A stretch of 25,791 nt of DNA from Nitrosopumilales archaeon CG_4_9_14_0_2_um_filter_34_16 (GCA_002788515.1 PFRJ01000130.1:1-25791); one strand, 5' to 3'. Shown: positions 14,794 to 22,576, counted from the first letter of the stretch. Notes: a model not told the origin generated them from the letters alone. Numbers and translations are program-made.

Positions 14794-16764
14794 TTTTATT
14801 GCTTCTTGAACTTGTGGATAATGTGCAGGTACTTTATACATTCGTCTAATATTCATGGCAAGATTTTCTGATTTTTTGCGCTCTCCATGATTAACTAATA
14901 CACGACGAAGTTTTGGTCTCAGTTTTTGGACAAAAGACATTAGCTGGTTGTAATCACTATGACCACTAAAGCCATCAAGTTTTTCCACACCACAGTTAAT
15001 TGACACAACTTCAACTTTACCTTCTTTACCTAACATTGTTGCTTGTTTTGAACCATCAAGAACTCGTCTTCCCAAAGTTCCATTAACTTGATACGAAACA
15101 AACAATACTTTATTCTTTTTATCAGGTGCTATATTTTTGAAATATTCTAAAACAGGTCCACCCTCTAACATTCCAGATGTTGCTAGAATAATACAGGGTG
15201 AATTATCTCTCATAGGTTCTTCCCTAGCATCTGCATGTTCTATGTTTGTAAAATATTCAGAATCAAATGGATTATCATCAGTTTCCAAAATCTTTTGTTT
15301 AAGCTCTCTTGCTAAATATTCAGGATATGATTCATGTATTGCAGATGCTTCAGAAATCATTCCTTCAGTAAAAACAGGTGCTTCAATCATTTCTCCTGAC
15401 TTCATATAGTGATCAATTACCATCATAATTTCTTGTGCACGTCCAACTGCTGGAATAGGTATCAAAACTTTACCTCCATCGGCCAAAGTGTTGTTTACTG
15501 CATTGATGAAAGCAGATTCTACTTCTTGTCTTGTAGGTTGAATATCTTCTTTAAGACCATAGGTACTTTCAATCAACAATGTTTCTACTCTTGGAAAGTT
15601 CCAACTTGCAGCTTCAAACAAGATACTTTTACCAAATTTAATATCACCTGAATAAACAAAATTATGATCACCATTTCCAATATGAAAATGGCACAGTGCA
15701 GAACCTAATATGTGACCTGCGTTGGCAAAAACAAGTTTAATGTCAGGAGAGATATCAGTTACAGTTCCATAAGGTAAGGTAAGAGCTTGTTTCATAATTT
15801 GTTTCACATCTCGTTCAGCATAAATTGGTGTTCTGCCTTGAGCAGCTGCCACCTTGATTGCATCAAGTTGGATTAGATTCATCATTGGTAATGTTGGTTC
15901 TGTACAATAGATTGGGCCTTTGTATCCATATTTACATAATGTTGGTAAGAAACCAGTATGATCCAAGTGTGCATGTCCAATAACTATAGCATCAAGTTCA
16001 TCTAATGTAATGTTAAGTGAATCTAGTCTTGGAAATGCGTCCATTGGTGAACGTGCACCGGGATTTATTCCACAGTCAATTAGGATCTTACTTTCAGGAG
16101 TAGATAATAATAATGAAGATCTTCCTACTTGACCAAATCCACCAAGAGTGTAAATAGATACTTCAGTTCGTTGTGACAATCTAGGCCTGAAAATTTCGTC
16201 TCCTATTTGTTTTAATTGTTTATTTCTTTCAGAAGAAGATTGTTTTAGAGTTGCATTAATTGTTTGAATGGTGCGTGAAGGTATTGTGGTAGCTTTTCTA
16301 ATACGCAGTCTCCAACCTATTTTTTCTGTTACTTCAGCATGATTAAACTCAGCAGCGTTTCTTTGTAAAAGCCAAGGTCGTTTTGCTTCAATTGAAACTT
16401 CCCCAGTAGCTGTATCAAAAATAGTATTTTGTAGATTTGCTTCTTTTGGAACTAGGTCTGCTAAAAATTTTCTAGCTTCATCTTCAGGTTTTCTAATTGA
16501 CTCATCAGTTCTAACGACAATTCTTTTTTTAATTATGTTTACAAGGTTTGATATGGTATCATTATTTTCCATCAAATAACGTGGAGAGTTTGTATAAAGT
16601 GCAATTCTTGGTCCTTCGTATTCTATTTTTGTAACACTTGCTTCTTTTGGTATACTTTGCAGTATGGTGGCCATTATATTCTGGCTAGTAGGAGGTAATT
16701 CTTTTTCTTGATATTTTCGTTGCATTAAATCACTAAAGTTTGATGATGGCTTTCTTTTGCTCAT
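14785..16764 (-). CDS. aCPSF1 / FttA, KH-domain beta-CASP ribonuclease and transcription terminator
   Basis: The 659-residue protein has the archaeal aCPSF1 architecture. N-terminal KH-like RNA-binding domains span about 1-190. A metallo-beta-lactamase domain follows with the zinc motif H264-x-H266-x-D268-H269 (HAHLDH), and further metal ligands are expected around HILGSALCHF and YSGDIKFG. A beta-CASP domain then shows ESTYG, ATSGMLEGGPVLEYF and SGHSDYNQL. It cleaves RNA and terminates transcription at U-rich sites, acting with the elongating polymerase. ATG 16764 lies inside the proteasome gene (32-nt overlap). Met14 (MQRKYQEKELPP) is an alternative start. The length is full. Confidence 0.93.
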   Translation of the reverse strand: MSKRKPSSNFSDLMQRKYQEKELPPTSQNIMATILQSIPKEASVTKIEYEGPRIALYTNSPRYLMENNDTISNLVNIIKKRIVVRTDESIRKPEDEARKFLADLVPKEANLQNTIFDTATGEVSIEAKRPWLLQRNAAEFNHAEVTEKIGWRLRIRKATTIPSRTIQTINATLKQSSSERNKQLKQIGDEIFRPRLSQRTEVSIYTLGGFGQVGRSSLLLSTPESKILIDCGINPGARSPMDAFPRLDSLNITLDELDAIVIGHAHLDHTGFLPTLCKYGYKGPIYCTEPTLPMMNLIQLDAIKVAAAQGRTPIYAERDVKQIMKQALTLPYGTVTDISPDIKLVFANAGHILGSALCHFHIGNGDHNFVYSGDIKFGKSILFEAASWNFPRVETLLIESTYGLKEDIQPTRQEVESAFINAVNNTLADGGKVLIPIPAVGRAQEIMMVIDHYMKSGEMIEAPVFTEGMISEASAIHESYPEYLARELKQKILETDDNPFDSEYFTNIEHADAREEPMRDNSPCIILATSGMLEGGPVLEYFKNIAPDKKNKVLFVSYQVNGTLGRRVLDGSKQATMLGKEGKVEVVSINCGVEKLDGFSGHSDYNQLMSFVQKLRPKLRRVLVNHGERKKSENLAMNIRRMYKVPAHYPQVQEAIKLF

Positions 16765-17365
16765 CAGTCAAAAGACGGAAACCATCTTTATCCATAACTG
16801 CGATGTTAATTCCATCGCCTGTACCAATGTTTCTAACTATTGCAGCTTTAACAGCTCGTAAAGCTACTTGTTTTGCTTGTTCAATTGTAAGGTCATCTCT
16901 ATATTCTTCTTCTAGTAAACCATAAGCCACAGGAGAACCACTGCCAGTTGTAACATATGATTTCTCTTCAACTGAACCAAACATATCAACATTAAATAAA
17001 GAAGGACCATTTGCATCATAACCGCCAAGTAGGATATCAGCCATGAATGGGTAACCTCTGTTTTGATGAAATATCAACGAACAGAGTCTTGCAAGTGAGT
17101 GAATTGAGATTGGATCTTGTTTTTCAACTCTATGAAGATTAGAATGATAGCGTAAAATATCAACAATGTTTTGTGCGTCTGCAACACCTCCAGCTAAGGT
17201 TAGTCCCGCATGCAAATCGATTTGTTGGATTTTCATAGTATTATTATTTGCGATAAAATAGCCTGCACTGGCCCTCATGTCGGCACACAATACGACACCG
17301 TCTTTTACCTTGATACCTACTGTGGTAGTCCCATGCAGAATTTTTTCTTCAACGTTATTTGACAA
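16733..17365 (-). CDS. psmB: Proteasome beta subunit (archaeal 20S core)
   Basis: This is the proteolytic subunit of the 20S proteasome. The N-terminal nucleophile Thr follows a Gly (KILHG|TTTVGIK). Numbering from that Thr, Asp17 (CADMRAS) and Lys33 (TMK) fall exactly where the catalytic set requires, and the TTGSGSP segment supplies the usual Ser region. I choose TTG at 17365 as the start: it gives a 12-residue propeptide and is preceded by an AGGTG site 5 nt away. A longer frame from GTG 17401 would add residues encoded in the leader. Autocatalytic cleavage exposes the Thr. The gene runs into aCPSF1, implying co-transcription. Confidence 0.93.
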   Translation of the reverse strand: MSNNVEEKILHGTTTVGIKVKDGVVLCADMRASAGYFIANNNTMKIQQIDLHAGLTLAGGVADAQNIVDILRYHSNLHRVEKQDPISIHSLARLCSLIFHQNRGYPFMADILLGGYDANGPSLFNVDMFGSVEEKSYVTTGSGSPVAYGLLEEEYRDDLTIEQAKQVALRAVKAAIVRNIGTGDGINIAVMDKDGFRLLTDEQKKAIIKL

Positions 17366-17403
17366 AATACACCTATTAAGATAAAGTAAATGGCATCTCA
17401 CCC

Positions 17404-17413
17404 TTTTAAATAA
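17404..17413. promoter_or_regulatory. TATA element probably shared by divergent psmB and G1P dehydrogenase genes
   Basis: TTTTAAATAA reads as a TATA box on both strands. It lies about 32 nt before the G1P dehydrogenase ATG (17441) and about 40 nt before the proteasome TTG (17365), giving short leaders both ways. The leader on the minus side holds the AGGTG site used to choose TTG. Confidence 0.4.
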
Positions 17414-17440
17414 CTTTTTGATCCCTTGAAATCATAAATA

Positions 17441-18505
17441 ATGACAAAAAATCAGGATCGCATGGATTCTCATAAAATGGAACTGCCTAGGCAGATTATA
17501 GTAGGTGAAAAGAACATCAATGAGTTTGGAGAATTTCTTCACAATCTAACTAAACCAAAAAAAGTATCTTTAATCGTTGGAATTCATGTAAAAAAAATTC
17601 TTAAACAAAGAATTGAAAAATCATTAAAAATCAAGAAAATCAAATTTGTTTGGCATATATCAAAAGACAATCAGATTAGCGATCTAAAAAAAATTCAGAT
17701 AGATGTGAAAAAAGATCATAGTGACATAATTGCAGGTATTGGAGGAGGTCGCTCCGTAGATACTGCAAAATTAATTGCTTTCAATTTAGATATTCCATTT
17801 GTTAGTGTACCTACAGCAGCCTCTCATGATGGAATGGCTAGTCCGTTTGTTTCAATAAAGAGCGATAAACCACATTCAATTGTTGCTACTGCTCCTCTAG
17901 GAGTTTTTGTGGATATTGATATTATTAAAAAAGCGCCATCTAGATTACTTGCAAGTGGATGTGGAGATTTAGTAGCAAACATCAGTGCTGTAAAAGATTG
18001 GAAATTAGGGCGAGATAAGACAGGTGAGTATTATGGAAGATATTCAGCAAATTTGGCAATTATGAGTGCAAAGATTGTAATGGCAAAATCAAGTCAGTAT
18101 GCCAAAAAAGGACTTGATGCAAGAGTTATAGTTGAAGCTCTCATTAGTGCTGGAGTTGCATCTTGTATAGCGGGTAGTAGTAGACCATGTTCTGGTGCTG
18201 AACATCTATTTTCACATGCGTTAGATAAAATTGCACCAGGGAAAGGACTGCACGGAGAAAAATGTGGGATAGGTGCAATAATGATTACAAAACTTCAAGG
18301 TCAAGATTGGAAGAAAATTGTCAAAACATTAAAAGATGTAGGAGCTCCTACAACTGCTAAACAAATTGGAATAACAGAAGAGCAAATTATTGATGCATTA
18401 ATGATTGCACAGGATTTGAGACCTGAAAGATACACAATTTTAAAAGAAATACAGATGACAGAAAGAAGAGCAAAGAATCTTGCAAAGAGTACTAAAGTAA
18501 TTTAA
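17441..18505 (+). CDS. egsA: sn-glycerol-1-phosphate dehydrogenase
   Basis: This enzyme reduces dihydroxyacetone phosphate with NAD(P)H to sn-glycerol-1-phosphate, the defining step that gives archaeal lipids their stereochemistry. The 354-residue protein shows the nucleotide-binding motif GIGGGRSVDTAK (about 99-110) and the conserved PTAASHDGMASP. The expected zinc ligands are D176 (SGCGD), H255 (SGAEHLFSHAL) and H271 (GLHGEKCGIG). The length is normal. ATG 17441 is close to the predicted transcript start, and Met8 or Met13 are alternative starts. It acts in the cytosol, feeding ether-lipid synthesis. Confidence 0.95.
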   Translation: MTKNQDRMDSHKMELPRQIIVGEKNINEFGEFLHNLTKPKKVSLIVGIHVKKILKQRIEKSLKIKKIKFVWHISKDNQISDLKKIQIDVKKDHSDIIAGIGGGRSVDTAKLIAFNLDIPFVSVPTAASHDGMASPFVSIKSDKPHSIVATAPLGVFVDIDIIKKAPSRLLASGCGDLVANISAVKDWKLGRDKTGEYYGRYSANLAIMSAKIVMAKSSQYAKKGLDARVIVEALISAGVASCIAGSSRPCSGAEHLFSHALDKIAPGKGLHGEKCGIGAIMITKLQGQDWKKIVKTLKDVGAPTTAKQIGITEEQIIDALMIAQDLRPERYTILKEIQMTERRAKNLAKSTKVI

Positions 18506-18506
18506 T

Positions 18507-19253
18507 TTAAGCAGTTTTTTGTTCAGGTGCTTTTTCTTTGGTTTCAGGTTTCTTTTCCTGAGTTTGTTTGTTGATATGTGTTTCAACAAAACTAACTTTT
18601 TCCAAAGTTGGAACAAACTTGAAAATATCTAGTTGAATAAAATGCTTCATAATTTGTAAGCCATCTGCACGTAAAATTTCCTCAGGAATTGTAATACTTA
18701 CTTCTTTGTCTTTTAAATCAAATCCAATTTTCGTATCTTCTACAGGTAATCTGTTTTTAAGAATTGAGTCAATTTTGTCATTTGGTGCTTCAAGGGACTT
18801 TATTACATTAACATCAAATAGAATTGTTTTTCCTGCATATCGATGATTGTAATCTACTTGAACTCTACCAGAACCAATAAAACGAATAATGCCTCGTTTA
18901 TTATCAACTTCAATTGTATCACCTACTGATACTTTTTCCGCATCTTCGCCTAGTTTTCTAATAGGAATCATTCTAACTTTGCCAGAATCTCGTTCACCAA
19001 AACCTTTGTCTGGTGTTACTTCAACTGTGAGTTTGTCTCCAGCAGCTGTTTTAGCAAGTGCTTCATCCAAACCTTTGAGAACAGGATAAGAAACTTCGCC
19101 TATGGAAACTAACTTTGGTTGATACTTCACATTTTGTTCATGAATAGAATATTTTTTTGCATCTTCTTCAATAGTAGTATCAAAAACTTCTTCAGTGTCT
19201 TTTACTTTTGCAGTATAATCAACTAGAATCAGTGAACCTTTATTGAAAGTCAA
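18507..19253 (-). CDS. FKBP-type peptidyl-prolyl isomerase, SlyD-like, long archaeal form
   Basis: The 248-residue protein has an FKBP domain interrupted by an IF (insert-in-flap) chaperone domain. Visible are LVDYTAKVKDTEEVFDTT at the N-terminus, VLKGLDEALAKTAAGDKLTVEV, the GFGERDSGKVRMIP insert region, and RVQVDYNHRYAGKTILFDV that closes the FKBP fold. About 85 C-terminal residues form an extra alpha/beta domain ending in a Lys/Glu-rich tail, as in long archaeal FKBPs. It catalyses proline cis-trans isomerisation and assists folding. The start is TTG 19253; a TATA-like CTTATATTAAG about 27 nt upstream suggests leaderless initiation at this TTG. Confidence 0.9.
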   Translation of the reverse strand: MTFNKGSLILVDYTAKVKDTEEVFDTTIEEDAKKYSIHEQNVKYQPKLVSIGEVSYPVLKGLDEALAKTAAGDKLTVEVTPDKGFGERDSGKVRMIPIRKLGEDAEKVSVGDTIEVDNKRGIIRFIGSGRVQVDYNHRYAGKTILFDVNVIKSLEAPNDKIDSILKNRLPVEDTKIGFDLKDKEVSITIPEEILRADGLQIMKHFIQLDIFKFVPTLEKVSFVETHINKQTQEKKPETKEKAPEQKTA

Positions 19254-19272
19254 TGTGATCGGTCTCGAATTT

Positions 19273-19284
19273 CCTTATATTAAG
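19273..19284 (-). promoter_or_regulatory. Probable TATA box of the FKBP gene
   Basis: On the reverse strand CTTAATATAAGG is centred about 25 nt before the TTG at 19253. An AGATG-G-CATCT inverted repeat (19293-19303) lies just upstream and could be an operator. Confidence 0.4.
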
Positions 19285-19313
19285 TTAAACCTAGATGGCA
19301 TCTGTAATTTAGC

Positions 19314-19331
19314 ACCCGTAAAACCCGTAAG
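19314..19331. repeat. Two 9-bp direct repeats before the integrase gene
   Basis: ACCCGTAAA and ACCCGTAAG stand head to tail, 49 nt upstream of the integrase ATG and next to the boundary between core and accessory sequence. Paired short repeats like this are used as arm-type or accessory-protein sites near integrase genes. No matching distant copy was found in the window, so an att function is only a suggestion. Confidence 0.25.
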
Positions 19332-19379
19332 ATCGCAAATAGGTATTTTATCAAAATTTGCCATTAGAGGTGAGAAAAA

Positions 19380-20501
19380 ATGAGTATTCTTACAAAAAAG
19401 AAAACAACAAGAGATTATGAAGAAAAATTAGCCTCGTTACCTACTAACTCGAGAGAAAATATTCAAGCTACACTCAATAATTTCAAGAAATTTGTTCATG
19501 AAAAGCATCAAAGTACTCTCGACCAAATCTGTGGGGAGTTAATTATTATAAAAAAACAGCAAGGAGATGAAGAATACGAAGATGCATTGTATAACTTTCT
19601 TCAAGAGTGGATAGACTGGAACATCTCAAAGAAGGCAGGAGCCTATACAATTAGAACTAGATTCAGCATACTCAGAACATTTCTTTACTTTTTGGGAGTG
19701 AAAACTAACCCTCAAGATATTAAACAGATACTAAAATTTCCAAGAAAAACTATTGAAGAAAAATATCCACTGAAGAAACAAGAATTAAGAGATTTAGTAA
19801 TAGCTCAGGCACGTAATCCAAAGAGACAGGCATTCTATTTGGCTTGCAGTAGTTCTGGAATGAGATCAGGTGAAGCATTACACATTAAGAAAAAAGATTT
19901 GGATTTGTCATTAGATAGAATAACAATTAGAATTAATGCTGAATATACCAAAACTAAAACTGGTAGAACTACATTTGTTTCAAAAGAATGTGGAGAAAAA
20001 ATCATGACATATCTTCATAAACTAGATGATAATGATTATGTTTTTACAAATAGTACAGGTGATTTTAAAACTAGAGGTAGAGCAGAACAAATGGCACTAG
20101 CAAGTGTATTAGAAAGATTAGGATATAATGAAAAATATTCTTCAAATGGATTTTACAAAATTACATCTCATAGTTTTAGAGCATATTTCTTTACATTAGC
20201 TACAAGAAAACATGACGAAAACTATGCACACAAAATGACTGGACATGGGGGCTACTTGATGCAATATGATCGAATGGACGATATGAAAAAGCTAGAAATG
20301 TATTTGGAATTGGAACCAGACTTAGTTATATTTGATCAAACTAAAAATGAAATTGAAATTAAGAAACTAAAACAAGAGAACATGATTGTAAATCAATTAC
20401 AAGACGAAATTACAAAATTGAAAGAAAATCAGGCACGAATTGACCAAAAAACAATTCAAGAATTACAAATGAAAGGAGTATTACCAAATGAATTATTATA
20501 A
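19380..20501 (+). CDS. Tyrosine recombinase / integrase with C-terminal coiled coil
   Basis: The 373-residue protein has an N-terminal core-binding (SAM-like) domain (about 20-115). A catalytic domain follows with the expected residues: R162 (SSGMRSGEAL), Lys at 191 or 193 in the beta-hairpin (EYTKTKTGRTTF), H264 and R267 (TSHSFRAYF), H289 (TGHGG) and nucleophile Y296 (MQYDRM). About 70 residues after the Tyr form a Lys/Glu/Gln-rich coiled coil. It would catalyse site-specific integration and excision through a 3'-phosphotyrosine. A strong GAGGTGA site lies 6-7 nt before the ATG. It marks the start of the accessory region. Confidence 0.92.
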   Translation: MSILTKKKTTRDYEEKLASLPTNSRENIQATLNNFKKFVHEKHQSTLDQICGELIIIKKQQGDEEYEDALYNFLQEWIDWNISKKAGAYTIRTRFSILRTFLYFLGVKTNPQDIKQILKFPRKTIEEKYPLKKQELRDLVIAQARNPKRQAFYLACSSSGMRSGEALHIKKKDLDLSLDRITIRINAEYTKTKTGRTTFVSKECGEKIMTYLHKLDDNDYVFTNSTGDFKTRGRAEQMALASVLERLGYNEKYSSNGFYKITSHSFRAYFFTLATRKHDENYAHKMTGHGGYLMQYDRMDDMKKLEMYLELEPDLVIFDQTKNEIEIKKLKQENMIVNQLQDEITKLKENQARIDQKTIQELQMKGVLPNELL

Positions 20502-20673
20502 TTTTAACAAAAGAGATTATCTAATTGTGATCCTTGCAATTATTTTAATCTCATTTGGAATTACAATGCCTATTGGAATATTATTAATTATATTTTTAAT
20601 TTTAAATAAAATAAATCAATATTTTCAAAATGAAGATAACAATAAAACTTTTAGTACTTTATTCTTTAACTAA
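20488..20673 (+). CDS. Small hydrophobic membrane protein coupled to the integrase
   Basis: The 61-residue protein is mostly a hydrophobic hairpin: about residues 10-24 and 27-40 (DYLIVILAIILISFG, then MPIGILLIIFLIL), then a polar Asn-rich tail. Its ATG lies inside the end of the integrase gene (14-nt overlap), 9 nt after a good AAAGGAG site (20472-20478), which supports real translation coupled to the integrase. Its last 15 nt overlap the convergent winged-helix gene. No family is recognised. Tiny membrane proteins are common in archaeal mobile elements but their roles are usually unknown. Confidence 0.55.
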   Translation: MNYYNFNKRDYLIVILAIILISFGITMPIGILLIIFLILNKINQYFQNEDNNKTFSTLFFN

Positions 20674-21387
20674 ATTAAAAGGATGTCCTTCTTCAATACA
20701 AACAACTTCATCTTCAGAAACGTTGATAACATCAACTAATCTTCCTTGTTTTAAGCATACATCACAAAGACGAAAATTAAGATATTTGTCTCTAATTTTA
20801 ATTACAAAAGAAGATGGAAGATCTTGTAATAATACAGGTTTAGGCCATGGAATTTCTGTATATTTTGATTGCCTTAATTTAGTCTTGAAATGTATAGGAA
20901 TTGATTCTAAATAATCAGGATCACGACTACTGAATCTAATTCGTTTAGTATTTTTTCTAGCAATTCTATTAATTCGTTTTATTTCTCTTTGAAAATTATC
21001 AATTGAATCTAAAGTACTTTTAGGAAATACTTTCAAGTAAATTTTTAGACGCTTCCAATCTAAAAGATCATTTCTATAACTTCTGATATTTTTCTTTGAA
21101 ATAATTGAGTAGAATTTTTCATTCTTTATTGCTGTTGAAGATAATTTAATGAATTTTTTTTCTAGTAACAGATGAATGGTTCTATCTAAACTATTCCTAG
21201 ATATGTTTAGATTTTTTTGTAATGATATTACACTAAATTTTTTGTGTTTTAATCCAAAATCAATAACGTTAACGATAAAACCAATTTTTTGACTTTCTTG
21301 CTGTGTAATCTTACGGGTTATTCCTGCTAATTGTGGATCTCTTCTCTTTATCAATTCTATTAATGAAATTCTGTTACCCCTACTCAT
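20659..21387 (-). CDS. Winged-helix DNA-binding protein with C-terminal Cys/His cluster
   Basis: The 242-residue basic protein has a winged helix-turn-helix-like region (about 36-92: FSVISLQKNLNISRNSLDRT, then HLLLEKKFIKL). A long Lys/Arg-rich helical middle (about 100-150) follows. The C-terminus holds C208, C211, C230 and H235 (LCDVCLKQG, then VVCIEEGHPF), able to bind one zinc ion. It is likely a DNA-binding regulator of the element or a replication-related protein; no family name can be given. The ATG at 21387 is 28 nt from the divergent 53-aa gene, and a palindrome lies between them, which suggests autoregulation. Confidence 0.65.
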   Translation of the reverse strand: MSRGNRISLIELIKRRDPQLAGITRKITQQESQKIGFIVNVIDFGLKHKKFSVISLQKNLNISRNSLDRTIHLLLEKKFIKLSSTAIKNEKFYSIISKKNIRSYRNDLLDWKRLKIYLKVFPKSTLDSIDNFQREIKRINRIARKNTKRIRFSSRDPDYLESIPIHFKTKLRQSKYTEIPWPKPVLLQDLPSSFVIKIRDKYLNFRLCDVCLKQGRLVDVINVSEDEVVCIEEGHPFNLVKE

Positions 21388-21393
21388 ACTGTG

Positions 21394-21409
21394 TCTACTG
21401 TATAGTAGA
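21394..21409. promoter_or_regulatory. Palindromic operator candidate between divergent element genes
   Basis: TCTACT-GTAT-AGTAGA has perfect 6-bp arms and occupies most of the 28-nt gap. It is 6 nt from one start codon and 6 nt from the other, so one bound dimer would affect both genes. The winged-helix protein encoded alongside is the likely ligand, by inference. Confidence 0.5.
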
Positions 21410-21415
21410 GAAAAG

Positions 21416-21577
21416 ATGGAATTTGTAAAGTGTTTGATTCATGAGGTAGAATTGAGACTCCCAACAACAAAAGAGGAGTTTCTAGTAGGAAAATGGCATG
21501 ATCAAGTAGAATTATGCGTAAAACATCATGAGGAATTTCCTGATTGCAAGTTTGAAAAAATGGGTGGAAAATCATGA
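21416..21577 (+). CDS. 53-residue protein with paired CxxH motifs, possible zinc finger
   Basis: This short gene starts at ATG 21416, and its TGA overlaps the next gene's ATG (ATGA, 21574-21577). The product has C6-x2-H9 and C34-x2-H37 with additional H28, H38 and C44 (CLIHEVEL, then KWHDQVELCVKHHEEFPDC). Two CxxH pairs separated by about 24 residues are consistent with a single zinc site. The middle and C-terminus are acidic with Lys-rich ends. It is the first gene of the plus-strand set running into the HTH and HNH proteins. The function is unknown; it may be a nucleic-acid or protein-binding adaptor of the element. Confidence 0.6.
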   Translation: MEFVKCLIHEVELRLPTTKEEFLVGKWHDQVELCVKHHEEFPDCKFEKMGGKS

Positions 21578-22059
21578 AGGGAAAACAAACACTAGTAGAA
21601 TTAAAAACAATTGTAAATCTACAAAATCCTGAATATGATGATTCATTCACTGATTTGCCAAATCAAGATAAAATAAAGTTCAGAAGGGACAGAGTTAACC
21701 GCCTTAGAATTAGAGGATATACAAATGTGGAAATTAGTGAAAAAATTGGTTGTTCACTTAGTACTGTTGAAAAAGATTTACAAATCATTAGAGAACGTTC
21801 AAAAAAATGGTATAAGGATGAATCCATAAAAGATTATTGTGAATCTATACAAGATTGCATTATTTTTTATGATAATGCTATAGAAGATTTACAAATCTTA
21901 TATCATGAAGCAATTGAAATCAAAGAAAAATTAGAAATCTTAGATAAAATTTCTGAGTTTCAAGAATCAAAGTTATCATTGTATTCTCACACACAAACAG
22001 TTCAAAACTTCCTAAAAAATAATGAATCAATGCAATTGGGGGGGATTTATTGTGAGTAA
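21574..22059 (+). CDS. Helix-turn-helix protein with long helical tail
   Basis: The 161-residue protein has a LuxR/sigma-region-4-like helix-turn-helix at about 40-75 (RVNRLRIRGYTNVEISEKIG, then CSLSTVEKDLQIIRERSKKW). A roughly 80-residue helical, coiled-coil-like segment (about 80-150) follows. Such an HTH plus helices occurs in small phage terminase subunits and in regulators, but there is not enough to choose. A GGGTGG site lies a few bases before the ATG. The gene is coupled to the 53-aa gene upstream and overlaps the HNH gene downstream, around a run of seven G. Confidence 0.65.
   Translation: MKGKQTLVELKTIVNLQNPEYDDSFTDLPNQDKIKFRRDRVNRLRIRGYTNVEISEKIGCSLSTVEKDLQIIRERSKKWYKDESIKDYCESIQDCIIFYDNAIEDLQILYHEAIEIKEKLEILDKISEFQESKLSLYSHTQTVQNFLKNNESMQLGGIYCE
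22038..22044 (+). promoter_or_regulatory. G7 run: ribosome binding site and possible slippage site
   Basis: Seven consecutive G lie at the end of the HTH gene, 7 nt before GTG 22052. They can pair with the 16S rRNA tail and support that GTG as the HNH start. Loss of one G would join the HTH frame to the HNH frame. Confidence 0.45.
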
Positions 22060-22576
22060 TATGAATAAGAGAACAAGAGACAAACTATATCCAATTATTG
22101 CTAAAAGAGATGAAGAGTACTGTAGATGTTGTGGAAAGCTTCCGTATGAAGTACAATTAATTATCGATCATAAAGATAATAATAATTCTAACAACACACT
22201 CACAAACTTACAATTACTTTGTCGCTCATGTAATTATCTAAAGAATCCAAGAAAAGAACCATTCGACATGTGTGTGAATAATAAAGTTGAAGCAGATAGT
22301 AACTCTTGTATGGCAATCAATAAGAAAAAAGAACCTGAGTTTCTAGAATATGTTAAAGATAGAATTACTAATGAAGATGCTGTTAATTTAAAAGACTTGA
22401 TTAATTCAGGTGCAAGGAAAATTGACATTTCACCAGTTACAGCAAAGCGTTACATTGAAAAACATTCATCAGAAGGTGGTGAATTAATGGTAATAGACGA
22501 TAAAGTAATTTTTAGTCAGTATTATGATTTTTCAAATGATCCCCGAATAATTTGGTTTCATAGTTTGAAGGAATAA
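22052..22576 (+). CDS. HNH endonuclease
   Basis: The protein (174 residues from GTG 22052; ATG 22061 is three codons later) has a zinc-containing HNH module near its N-terminus. It comprises CRCCGK, the catalytic LIIDHKDNN with its His, the Asn in TLTNLQLL, and CRSCN; the two CxxC pairs hold the structural zinc. HNH enzymes nick or cut DNA with one metal ion and serve as homing, restriction or phage packaging nucleases. The C-terminal roughly 80 residues (KDLINSGARKIDISPVTAKR) look like a small DNA-binding helix-turn-helix. A longer frame from ATG 22022 exists, but the G7 run favours the later start. Confidence 0.85.
   Translation: MSNMNKRTRDKLYPIIAKRDEEYCRCCGKLPYEVQLIIDHKDNNNSNNTLTNLQLLCRSCNYLKNPRKEPFDMCVNNKVEADSNSCMAINKKKEPEFLEYVKDRITNEDAVNLKDLINSGARKIDISPVTAKRYIEKHSSEGGELMVIDDKVIFSQYYDFSNDPRIIWFHSLKE

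Noticed and set aside
17377..17401. N-terminal extension of proteasome beta from GTG 17401
   Set aside because: It would give a Cys-rich, unusual propeptide reading through the leader; the AGGTG site and normal 12-residue propeptide favour TTG 17365.
19254..19379. tRNA gene as integrase target
   Set aside because: A GGTCTCGAATTTCC stretch resembles a T-arm at a glance, but no acceptor stem, anticodon arm or D-arm can be folded around it.
20630..20914. Plus-strand 94-codon frame opposite the winged-helix gene's Cys/His end
   Set aside because: It is antisense to the CxxC...CxxxxH region and lacks any recognisable domain.
21384..21650. Minus-strand 88-codon frame covering the 53-aa CxxH gene
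   Set aside because: The plus-strand small gene is ATGA-coupled to its neighbour and has paired Cys/His motifs; the antisense frame has none and spans the palindrome.
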